Origin: Candidatus Sulfotelmatobacter kueseliae
GTDB lineage: Bacteria; Acidobacteriota; Terriglobia; Terriglobales; Acidobacteriaceae
Length of the DNA stretch: 40,750 bases
NCBI GenBank assembly: GCA_900290255.1
Contig: OMOD01000163.1
Span: 1-40,750 of the forward strand
Reading direction: 5' to 3'
The notes under the pieces are model-generated. The model was not told the origin of the DNA. It saw nothing but the letters and a program-made list of their open reading frames with translations, and ran no database searches. This document shows, piece by piece, positions 9,446 through 17,069 of this stretch. The first letter of the stretch is position 1. The number at the start of each line of letters is the position of its first letter. A program made the position numbers and the translations under genes.

Positions 9446-11809
9446 ATGCCGGATTATGCATGGCCCGATGCTCAACACCGGACGTTGATCGGCACGCGCG
9501 TCAGTCGAGTCGATTCTCCCGCCAAAGTTTCAGGGCAGGCAAAGTACACCTATGATGTTCACCAGCCCGGCATGCTTTATGGCAAGGTGCTGCGTTGTCC
9601 CTATGCGCACGCGAAGATCGTGAGCCTCGACACGAGTGCGGCTGAGAAGATGCCCGGAGTGAAGGCGGTTCACATCGTGCAGGGGCCGGGCACGACTATC
9701 CACTGGGCGGGAGATGAGATTGTTGCCGTGGCTGCCGTGGACGAGCCCACGGCCGAGGACGCCATCCGCCTGATCAAGGTCGAATACAAGCAACTAGAAC
9801 ATCTGGTCAGCGATGCCGAACCCCCCAAGAGTGGCGTGCAGGAAGAAGGCCCGCTCAGCATGGACACTATCGATGACATGCTGGATAACCAGGTACCCGC
9901 GGGGCAGATGGTCAGTCAGATTCAACAGTATGGAATTACAGAAAAACCCAGCGAAGACACGCTGAATGGGCTCAAGGAGGATGGCGCCTCAGACGCTGTG
10001 CTCGATGCCTTGCGGACGGCAGCGGTTCACGCCGAAGTGGCGAGCAAGCTGCCATCGAGTTACCAGAAAGCTGCAGCGCAAACGACGGGTGATCCGGAAA
10101 AGGCGTTTGCCGAAGCTGCCGTTGTTTCCGAAGGGCTCTACGGTATTCCGGTTATTACTCACTGCTGTCTCGAGAGTCATGGATCGATTTCCGAGTGGAC
10201 CGATCCGGATCACCTGTTCACTCACATTTCCACGCAGAATGTCTCCGGTATTCCCGGCCAGATGGCAGAATCGTTGAAGATGCCAGCCACCAACATTCGG
10301 GTTCACGAGGACCACATTGGGGGAGGCTTCGGCAGCAAGTTCTCTCCTGATCGTTGGGGAATCTTTACCGCCGAAATCTCCAAGAAAGCTGGCGGCAAGC
10401 CGGTCCGCATCATGCTGGAGCGCGATGCGGAACTGGAAGTTGCGGGAGCCCGGCCTTCGGCTTACGCCCGTGTGAAAGTGGGCGCAACCAAGGACGGTAC
10501 TGTGGTGGCGTGGCAGTCCAACTCCTGGGGCACCGGCGGGCCCGGTGGCGGCGGCATGCCTCCCATTCCTTACGTCTTCAGCATTCCGAACCAACGGCAG
10601 GAACACATCGCAATCCGCAACAACATCGGTCCCGCACGGGCATGGCGCGCGCCCAACCATCCTCAAGCTGCCGTCCTTACGATGTGCGCTCTGGACGATC
10701 TGGCGGCTAAGCTGAACATGGACCCGGCGGAATTCTTCGGCAAGAACCTTAACCTGACCAAGCAGCGCGAGAGTACTTACCGCGAAGAGCTTGCCATCGC
10801 TTCCGAGTTGATGGACTGGAAACAGAAATGGCATCCGCGGACGAGAATCGCGTCTGGGGATATGACGCGCGGTGTCGGATTGTCCTTTCATACCTGGGGA
10901 GGACGCGGCCATGCGAGCGACTGCGATCTGACCATCCATCCCGATGGATCGGTCGACATCAAGCTGGGTACGCAGGATCTGGGCACGGGAACACGCACTT
11001 GTATCCTCATCGTTGCTTCCGAAACGTTGGGCATTCCCATGGAAGCCATTCAGCTTCAAATCGGCGACACGACGTACCCGCCTTCTGGTGGTTCCGGGGG
11101 CTCGACTACCATAGGCGGCGTCAGTTCTTCTACACGCCGTGCAGCCGCAGATGCGCGTGACGCGCTGTTCGCCAAGGTTGCACCCGCGCTGAACACCCAG
11201 CCAGATCAGTTGGAATGTGTGAATGGGAAGGTCAGCGTCAAGGGCGACTCCAGCCGATCCCTCAGTTGGAAAGAAGCTTGTTCCAAGCTGGGTGTAATGC
11301 CGCTCACCATACGCGGCAAGAATCCGGACAAGAGCAAACCTCCCGATCTCACCAATAGCGGCGTCGGTGGCGTGCAGATGGCGGAGGTCGAAGTCGATAC
11401 CGATACTGGCGTCGTCAAGGTCAAGAAGATGGTCGCGGTCCAAGACTGCGGGCTGGTCATCGACCTTAAGACCGCCGAAACCCAATGTTATGGCGCCTTG
11501 ATCATGGGCATCAGCTATTCACTGTACGAAGAGAAGGTCATGGACCCGACCACCGGCCGAATGCTGAATTCGGATATGGGGTTCTACCGTCTTGCCGGTC
11601 TCAGCGACATTCCCGAACTGGTCGTGCATATGATGACGGGCAAAGGTTACGACGAACGCGGCGTGATCGGACTGGGCGAGCCTCCAGTGATTTCGCCCGG
11701 CGCAGCGATCTCTAACGCCGTTGCCAATGCGATCGGCGTGCGTGTGCCGTTCCTGCCGCTCACGCCGGACCCTGTCCTGGCTGCCCTGGAACAGAAGGCA
11801 GGTGCCTGA
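9446..11809 (+). CDS. Molybdopterin-binding catalytic subunit of xanthine dehydrogenase family
   Basis: This is the large, Mo-cofactor subunit (787 residues) of the periplasmic hydroxylase. Near the N-terminus RVDSPAKVSGQAKYTYD marks the family. GGGFGSKF, ARAWRAPNHPQ, GTQDLGTGT and the Mo-site loop GLGEPPVISPGAA (catalytic Glu about residue 745) follow. It resembles PaoC/YagR-type enzymes. Unusually, residues about 139-200 form a helical insert (IDDMLDNQV, GITEKPSEDTL, DGASDAVLDALRTA) between the first domain and LYGIPVITHCCLESHG. Such helix-turn modules occur in unrelated acidobacterial proteins but are not expected here. AGGAG lies eight bases upstream. The stop overlaps the FAD subunit start by one base (TGATG), which implies coupled translation. 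Confidence 0.92.
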   Translation: MPDYAWPDAQHRTLIGTRVSRVDSPAKVSGQAKYTYDVHQPGMLYGKVLRCPYAHAKIVSLDTSAAEKMPGVKAVHIVQGPGTTIHWAGDEIVAVAAVDEPTAEDAIRLIKVEYKQLEHLVSDAEPPKSGVQEEGPLSMDTIDDMLDNQVPAGQMVSQIQQYGITEKPSEDTLNGLKEDGASDAVLDALRTAAVHAEVASKLPSSYQKAAAQTTGDPEKAFAEAAVVSEGLYGIPVITHCCLESHGSISEWTDPDHLFTHISTQNVSGIPGQMAESLKMPATNIRVHEDHIGGGFGSKFSPDRWGIFTAEISKKAGGKPVRIMLERDAELEVAGARPSAYARVKVGATKDGTVVAWQSNSWGTGGPGGGGMPPIPYVFSIPNQRQEHIAIRNNIGPARAWRAPNHPQAAVLTMCALDDLAAKLNMDPAEFFGKNLNLTKQRESTYREELAIASELMDWKQKWHPRTRIASGDMTRGVGLSFHTWGGRGHASDCDLTIHPDGSVDIKLGTQDLGTGTRTCILIVASETLGIPMEAIQLQIGDTTYPPSGGSGGSTTIGGVSSSTRRAAADARDALFAKVAPALNTQPDQLECVNGKVSVKGDSSRSLSWKEACSKLGVMPLTIRGKNPDKSKPPDLTNSGVGGVQMAEVEVDTDTGVVKVKKMVAVQDCGLVIDLKTAETQCYGALIMGISYSLYEEKVMDPTTGRMLNSDMGFYRLAGLSDIPELVVHMMTGKGYDERGVIGLGEPPVISPGAAISNAVANAIGVRVPFLPLTPDPVLAALEQKAGA

Positions 11810-12798
11810 TGCGACCTTTTGAATATGTCAGCCCAAATACCCGAGCCCAGGCCATCAGCCTGTTGGGGACAAGCTGGGGCAATGCCGAGATCCTTGCTGG
11901 CGGGACCGATCTGCTCGCGCTGATGAAAGATGATGTGGTCGCGCCTAAACGATTGATCAACATTAAGGGAGTCCACGACCTCCACGGGGTTTTCTCCAAT
12001 GCACAAGGATTTCACATTGGTGCGTTGACTACTCTGGGCGATCTAGCCGATGACGCCAGGGTAAGCCGGAATTACCCGGCGCTGGCTGAGGCCCTGCTCG
12101 AAGCCGCGAGCCCGCAAATTCGCAACCAGGCCACACTTGGAGGTAATCTGTGCCAGCGTCCGCGCTGCTGGTACTTCCGCAACGGCTTTGGCCTTTTGCC
12201 GAGAAACCAGGCTGGCAAGGAACTGGTCGCAGAAGGCGAGAACCGCTTCCATGCCATTCTCGGCAATGAGGGCCCTGCCAAGTTTGTCAGCCCCTCCACC
12301 CTGGTTCCCATTCTGATCGCCTATGGGGCGAAGATCCGGCTGGAAGGGCCGAAAGGGAAACGCGAGCTTCCGCTGGAAAAGTTCTTTGTTATTCCGAAGA
12401 ATGAGGGCGAACGCGAACATGATCTGCGACCGAACGAGATCGTCACGGAAGTGGTGATCCCGCCTGCACCGGATGCAAGGGCCGCACACTACGAAATCCG
12501 CCAGAAGGAGGCATTCGAGTGGCCGCTTGCGGTCGCTGGCGTCGCATTGAAGATGCGCGGCTCAACTGTCAAATCGGCCCGTATCGTGATGGGATATGTG
12601 GCGCCCGTGCCCTGGCCTTCGCCAGAAGCGGAGCAGGCTTTGGTGGGGCAGCCTATTAACAAGGATACGGCGCAGAGAGCGGCTGAGGCCGCCCTGACGA
12701 ATGTTAAGCCGCTCAGCCATAATGCCTACAAAGTCCAACTCGCGCGTGTGGCGCTGAAGCGCGCGATCTTGAAGGCCGCATCGGGAGGTGTCTCATGA
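11809..12798 (+). CDS. FAD-binding subunit of the molybdenum hydroxylase
   Basis: This is the 329-residue FAD subunit, PaoB/YagS-like, which takes electrons from the 2Fe-2S subunit. ILAGGTDLLALMKDD near residue 25 and ATLGGNLCQRPRCWYFRN near residues 105-122 are the FAD pyrophosphate-binding and family motifs. HYEIRQKEAFEWPLA belongs to the CO-dehydrogenase flavoprotein C-terminal domain. E. coli PaoB has four cysteines for a 4Fe-4S cluster in the loop after this point. Here only the CQRPRC pair is present and no later Cys pair is seen, so a full cluster is doubtful. The gene overlaps the Mo subunit by one base and its stop overlaps the next small gene (ATGA). Confidence 0.92.
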   Translation: MRPFEYVSPNTRAQAISLLGTSWGNAEILAGGTDLLALMKDDVVAPKRLINIKGVHDLHGVFSNAQGFHIGALTTLGDLADDARVSRNYPALAEALLEAASPQIRNQATLGGNLCQRPRCWYFRNGFGLLPRNQAGKELVAEGENRFHAILGNEGPAKFVSPSTLVPILIAYGAKIRLEGPKGKRELPLEKFFVIPKNEGEREHDLRPNEIVTEVVIPPAPDARAAHYEIRQKEAFEWPLAVAGVALKMRGSTVKSARIVMGYVAPVPWPSPEAEQALVGQPINKDTAQRAAEAALTNVKPLSHNAYKVQLARVALKRAILKAASGGVS

Positions 12799-13028
12799 TT
12801 CCGGAATCGGATCGCTTCAACACCACTCATCCGAACCTGTGCCCGGCGCTGCGCTGGAAAGGCCAGTTCATCCTCGCCGAACCCGATCCCGGCGTGCCGC
12901 CTTGCAACGATGGACTGTTCTGGTGCATCCATACTCAGACATGCATCGGTCCGGATGGCGGGCTGGCAGAACCCGGAAACTGCAATTCGAAAAGCCGGGC
13001 CTGTCATGGGACGGGGAAGTGCGGATGA
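12795..13028 (+). CDS. Cys-rich small protein coupled to the Mo-hydroxylase operon
   Basis: This is a 77-residue protein with seven cysteines spread through its length (NLCP, PPCN, FWCIH, QTCIG, GNCNS, RACHG, GKCG) and no signal peptide or membrane segment. The start ATG overlaps the TGA of the FAD subunit, which strongly suggests translational coupling and a real gene. The cysteines could bind a metal or an Fe-S cluster, or form disulfides if the protein is exported together with the Tat complex. I do not recognise a named family. Position suggests an accessory or maturation partner of the hydroxylase; this is inference. Confidence 0.7.
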   Translation: MIPESDRFNTTHPNLCPALRWKGQFILAEPDPGVPPCNDGLFWCIHTQTCIGPDGGLAEPGNCNSKSRACHGTGKCG

Positions 13029-13057
13029 ATTTGACTATTAAGTCTGAGGAGTTTCGT

Positions 13058-13723
13058 ATGCGATTTCAGCTCTCGATGATTCTGGTTTGTCTGGTAACCT
13101 GCCTTTCCATTTCGCTGGCAGCGCAAGAAATTCGCGGCGATTACCTGGAGACCCGCAGTGCCGACGTTTACACGGGTCAGTGCTTTGCCAACGGCGAGGT
13201 CAACTTGGTGGGGAATGAGGCCATTCTGGCCTGGCATGTGCGGAGTGGAGGCTGGGACGGTGTGCAGTTGCAAGGTCTGACCGTAGCTGCCGCAGTTCGC
13301 GCGAACGGTACCCTGGGGGATCCTTACGAGAATCCCTTCCCGGCGAAAGCGGTGTTGCTGGTGGACGACCTGGCCAGCGCACAGCAGCGGATGGCCTTGG
13401 TGAGTTTTGCCAAACACATGGGTGGTGAACTGCTGAAGAACGTCGAGCAGGTGATACCCGCGCAGATGGAATTGGTGGTAAACGCAGAACACCACGGCGT
13501 CGCGATGCTTCGGGCGGGCCGCTTTGCGACTGTGCAGACACGTTCTATCGGCGACCAGGACCATTTGTGCGGAAATGAAGTTACCTTCTACCCACCACTG
13601 ACCCAGTTGTCTCATTCGATGCCGGCAGTGGCCCTCACCGATACTTACCGTGGGCCGGCGCTGGGTGTCTCTTGGGATTTTCACGGCAAACGAAGCGCCT
13701 TCGTAGGCACATTCGCCCAGTAG
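13058..13723 (+). CDS. Secreted DUF1326-like protein
   Basis: This 221-residue protein has a signal peptide ending near SLAAQ. The following GDYLETRSADVYTGQCFANG segment is characteristic of DUF1326 proteins, whose function is unknown. GAGGAG lies seven bases before the ATG at 13058. An in-frame ATG at 13025 would lengthen it by eleven residues but has no Shine-Dalgarno site. It follows the Mo-hydroxylase operon by about 30 bases and precedes another small secreted protein, so all may be cotranscribed. No catalytic residues can be proposed. Confidence 0.8.
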   Translation: MRFQLSMILVCLVTCLSISLAAQEIRGDYLETRSADVYTGQCFANGEVNLVGNEAILAWHVRSGGWDGVQLQGLTVAAAVRANGTLGDPYENPFPAKAVLLVDDLASAQQRMALVSFAKHMGGELLKNVEQVIPAQMELVVNAEHHGVAMLRAGRFATVQTRSIGDQDHLCGNEVTFYPPLTQLSHSMPAVALTDTYRGPALGVSWDFHGKRSAFVGTFAQ

Positions 13724-13750
13724 GAACCGAGCAGATTAGAGGTGCAAGAA

Positions 13751-14419
13751 GTGCGCAAGATTGCAACTCCATCGTTTACGGTCGCCTTCATCTTCGCGCT
13801 CTCGCTGGCCTGTGCCGCCCAGAATGGTAAGGTGGACACCGTCGGGCCATTAACCGACAACGCGGTTCCTGAAGGCATACGGCAGGCGCTCGACTCCAAG
13901 GGATATCGCCTGACGCTCGACGGCGGAGCGCCCGCCTGCGAGTTGTGGGTGCGCAAGAGCGTCCCTGCACAAACAAAAAAAGATGTTGAGGGTGTAACAT
14001 ACCCGCAGCTGGCCGAGTCCGTGCTGGTCGGGGTTGTGCATTTTCCGCAGGCTGCAGCTGATTTTCGGGGGCAGAAAGTTCCCGCGGGTTTCTACACGCT
14101 CCGCTACGCCTTGATGCCCAACGACGGCAATCACCTTGGTGCAGCTCCCAACCGGGATTTTCTTCTACTCATTCCGGCAGCGTCCGATGCCAATCCCAAT
14201 GCCACTTTCAAATTTCAGGAATTGATGGTTTTGAGTGAAAGTGCTACGGCGACGAAACATCCCGCCCCTCTCAGTTTAGTCCCGGCGGATAGCGGGGTCA
14301 CCGCACCTTCAGTTTCCAAGGACGAACAGGATCACTGGATTTTTTCTGCCAGCATGAAACTTAACTCAGGCGAGGAACTGCCCTTTGCGCTCGTGGTAAA
14401 AGGGACAGCCCAACAGTAG
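13751..14419 (+). CDS. Conserved secreted protein of unknown function
   Basis: This 222-residue protein has an N-terminal signal sequence (hydrophobic stretch TVAFIFALSLACAAQ). The body is beta-rich and mentions no recognised catalytic motif. VPAGFYTLRYALMPNDGNH resembles the core of small secreted acidobacterial proteins often placed beside amidohydrolases or oxidoreductases. I chose the GTG at 13751 because AGAGG lies eight bases before it. The in-frame GTG at 13742 abuts that box and is a less likely start. It follows the DUF1326-like gene by 27 bases on the same strand and is probably in the same transcript. Confidence 0.7.
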   Translation: MRKIATPSFTVAFIFALSLACAAQNGKVDTVGPLTDNAVPEGIRQALDSKGYRLTLDGGAPACELWVRKSVPAQTKKDVEGVTYPQLAESVLVGVVHFPQAAADFRGQKVPAGFYTLRYALMPNDGNHLGAAPNRDFLLLIPAASDANPNATFKFQELMVLSESATATKHPAPLSLVPADSGVTAPSVSKDEQDHWIFSASMKLNSGEELPFALVVKGTAQQ

Positions 14420-14441
14420 GTCGACGGTCGCGACCTAGTCC

Positions 14442-14606
14442 TTAATACCTCTCACCTTGCCGCGCAAGTACCGTGACGGAGGCTTTCGGGAGAGTAAACG
14501 TGGTTCCAGCGTCTGCCGCCACCGTCGTACCCATCGGCGGATTGTCCGGATCGGGATGGCTGTTGACTCCATCGTTGATCCAAACATACTGCTCGCTTCC
14601 GAAGGA
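14442..14606 (-). pseudogene. Remnant of a glycoside hydrolase C-terminus
   Basis: On the minus strand about 54 codons read SFGSEQYVWINDG, then SHPDPDNPPMG, then TTFTLPKASVTVL, then a TAA stop. This aligns with the last 55 residues of the secreted hydrolase at 6595-8757 (TFGKAQYLWHPD, ADPDSPPF, YTLPAASLTIV). Upstream of the matching part the frame has no relation to the family. It is therefore a tail fragment of a second, lost homolog. Confidence 0.65.
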
Positions 14607-14719
14607 ACAGGGGATTCTGGCACAGCCACCCGTGGTCAATAGGTCAATAAGGTATACCGGGCCGACCAGCATCTTCCAGTACTCCCCTCTGGGAGTCTTA
14701 CGAGCACCGTAGGGGAGAG

Positions 14720-15264
14720 CGGCCTTACCATACCGCCGAGGTTGCCGAGGTCAGTCACCCTGCCATTGTCCCAGAGCAATGCGTGAGGTTGGTACTTCGG
14801 ACCTGAAGGGCGACACAACCTTCCACGGTTTCCTGTGGACCATGGAGACAGGTATTCAGGACTTGGGCACACTCTCCGGGGACGTAACGAGCTTAAGCGG
14901 CAGCATTAACGATGCCGGCTCGGTGGTTGGCGAGTCCGTCGACGCGAGCGGAAGCCTGCGGGCGTTTCTGTGGGAGAAAGGCGTGATGACCGACCTCAAC
15001 ACCCTGATTGCGGGTGATTCTCCCCTGTATCTACTGGCTGGTTGCTCCATCAATTCCCGCGGGGAGATCACTGGCTTAGGTCTGACCAGCACCGGCGAAA
15101 TTCACACCTATCTGGCGACCCCGACACACGGTTTTGCGACCGGCCAGAGCACTTCACAAGGCGTGATCAGCCGGAGGGTTCTGAGCGACGATGCCCGCAA
15201 GCTGCTTCAGCAACAACTGCGCTTCGGCCGATCCGGAGCCCGGTTCATCATGGGGCCGCAATGA
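14720..15264. pseudogene. Rearranged HAF-repeat protein remnant with segments on both strands
   Basis: From about 14788 to 15264 the plus strand encodes HAF-type repeats (HGFLWTMETGIQDLGTLSG, LRAFLWEKGVMTDLNTLI) and a C-terminal tail ending at TGA 15264. These repeats are typical of secreted proteins of unknown function. From 14788 back to about 14725 the minus strand encodes another HAF unit (HALLWDNGRVTDLGNLGG). Repeats of one family therefore point in opposite directions and meet at about 14788, as after an inversion. There is no start codon with a ribosome site and no signal peptide. The remnant is probably not translated. Confidence 0.6.
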
Positions 15265-15674
15265 CCACCGGGAAGATACCCATAGCCAATGTCGTATAAG
15301 CTCAAGAAGTCTAGGAACATGAACCGAGAATAAGAGAGCAGGAGAATTTCCTGCTCTCTTTATTTCTTCTATCTCTCCGCGCCGATCTATCTGGAAACTG
15401 GTTGTGGAATGCGACAGACGAGACTCTGGGCGTATGGTCGGCTAATCTTCCCTAATCGGTAAGGTTTGCCCGTCAACCGGGAGCAATGGCCGATCACCTC
15501 CCATGGGCCGACTATCCGGAAACGGACAGCGTTCGACCCTTTAGTGAGCAAAATGAGTGAGGACTGACTTGCCGAGCACGAAGTAGCAAGCAGCAAACTC
15601 GATTCCTGCGGTAAAATCCTTCCGCCCAGAACCCCAGGTAGCGAATGCTGGCTGCCATAACTGCTAAGGGCTGA
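15265..15674. other. Intergenic region with terminator, no gene seen
   Basis: Apart from the strong hairpin at 15332-15360 no feature was found. The region leads into the Rieske oxygenase, and AAGGG just before 15675 is the probable ribosome site. No clear promoter hexamers could be assigned. Confidence 0.5.
15332..15369 (+). terminator. Rho-independent terminator
   Basis: A perfect 12-bp stem (15332-15343 with 15349-15360, loop GAATT) is followed by TATTTCTTC on the plus strand. The orientation fits the end of plus-strand transcripts from the HAF remnant or upstream operon. The T-rich tail is weaker on the other strand. Confidence 0.8.
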
Positions 15675-16802
15675 ATGCCGACTTCTGACACCCAATCCGT
15701 CGCCAGGACTCTTCCGGCCCGCTACTACACAGACCCTGATCTCTTCCGCGACGAGCTCGAACGCTTCTACTGCCAAACCTGGATCTGCACCGGGCGCGCC
15801 AACCAAGTACCGACGCCGGGCGACTACTTTCTGCGCGAGGTGGCGGGTGAAAGCGTCATCATTACTCGTGACGGGAGCAGCTCGTTGCGGGCGTTTTTCA
15901 ACGTGTGCCGGCATCGCGGTACCCGCATCTGCGCCCACGCCCAAGGACATTTCCCCGGACGGATCCAGTGCGGCTATCACGGTTGGACCTACGGACTCGA
16001 CGGGGGCCTCATCGGCGCTCCCCACGCGCACGACGGCTTCTGCCGCGAAGACTATCCCCTCAATCGCGTGCATGCTGATGTTTGGGACGGACATATCTTC
16101 ATCAACCTCAGCTCAGAGCCCATGCCGCTTGCTAGGCAGTTAGAAGATATGCCGCAGAAGTTCCTGCATTGGCAAATGGCTGAGCTGCGCACCTATCGGC
16201 GCATCGAGTATGAGGTGAAGGCCAACTGGAAGTTGATCATGCTGAACTACAACGAGTGCCTGCACTGTCCCATTCTGCATCCGGCGCTCAATGCCATCAC
16301 CGATTACCTCTCTGGCAAGAACGATCAGCCCCATCGCGGATACATTGGCGGCTCAATGGAATTTCAGGGCGGCGCCAAGACTATGAGCACAGACGGTAAG
16401 CTGCGGCGCGACTACCTTCCCGGACTCACCGCAGATGAACGTAACAAAGTTTATTACTACGCGATTTTTCCCAATCTGCTGCTCAGCTTGCATCCGGACT
16501 ACATGATGACGCACACGCTATGGCCGCGTGCCGTGGATCGCACGAGTGTTATCTGCGAATGGCACTTCCACCCTGACGAAATGGCCAAGCCTAACTTCGA
16601 AGCCGATGACGCGGTTGAATTCTGGGACATCACCAACCGTGAAGACTGGGCCATCTCAGAACTCTCGCAGGCTGGAATCAAGTCCCGTGCCTACAAGCCC
16701 GGCCCCTATTCGCGTTGCGAGTCGCTGCCCCACGCCTTCGACGAGATGGTGCTGGATCGCGAAAAAGCACGGACTCCCGAAGGGGGACCACTAAACGGCT
16801 GA
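15675..16802 (+). CDS. Rieske non-heme iron oxygenase alpha subunit, GbcA/CntA-like
   Basis: This 375-residue protein has the two-domain plan of ring-hydroxylating oxygenase alpha subunits. The Rieske 2Fe-2S site is CRHRG near residue 77 and CGYHGW near residue 97. The mononuclear iron site is NECLHCPILHPALN near residues 193-206, with a likely third ligand Asp in EFWDITNREDW. Overall it resembles the subgroup that oxidatively demethylates glycine betaine, carnitine or stachydrine more than aromatic dioxygenases. No reductase partner is adjacent. The possible link to methylated-amine metabolism is interesting because a methyl-transfer island lies 13 kb downstream, but this is inference. AAGGG lies upstream of the ATG. 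Confidence 0.82.
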   Translation: MPTSDTQSVARTLPARYYTDPDLFRDELERFYCQTWICTGRANQVPTPGDYFLREVAGESVIITRDGSSSLRAFFNVCRHRGTRICAHAQGHFPGRIQCGYHGWTYGLDGGLIGAPHAHDGFCREDYPLNRVHADVWDGHIFINLSSEPMPLARQLEDMPQKFLHWQMAELRTYRRIEYEVKANWKLIMLNYNECLHCPILHPALNAITDYLSGKNDQPHRGYIGGSMEFQGGAKTMSTDGKLRRDYLPGLTADERNKVYYYAIFPNLLLSLHPDYMMTHTLWPRAVDRTSVICEWHFHPDEMAKPNFEADDAVEFWDITNREDWAISELSQAGIKSRAYKPGPYSRCESLPHAFDEMVLDREKARTPEGGPLNG

Positions 16803-16922
16803 CATCTTGGCGGGAGTGGCCTCAACCGACAAACGCAGTAGGAGTGATTGACGATCACCGGCGAGAAGCCGACTTCTGTGTGACACTTGGACCCCGAAGA
16901 AAGTGAATAGAAACGAGGCAAA

Positions 16923-17069
16923 ATGACTGCTTCCAAACTGACCTTGATCGTTGTCTGTTCCACGCTGCTCTCCAGCACCGCGTCCCTGTCCCAGGAATTG
17001 AATTCAAGGAATTCTCTTCGGAGGAGTACATTACTGTTCTCGATCTCATTTGGGGGTCCTCAAGCATGA
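16923..17069 (+). CDS. Short secreted ORF overlapping the BNR-protein start
   Basis: This is 48 codons with GAGG five bases before the ATG and a clear signal-peptide-like N-terminus (KLTLIVVCSTLLSSTASLSQ). The TGA overlaps the next gene's ATG in an ATGA. After the signal the sequence (NSRNSLRRSTLLF) looks out of frame. It may be the stump of a lost secreted protein that now acts as a leader coupling translation into the next gene. Confidence that it is a functional peptide is low. Confidence 0.35.
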   Translation: MTASKLTLIVVCSTLLSSTASLSQELNSRNSLRRSTLLFSISFGGPQA

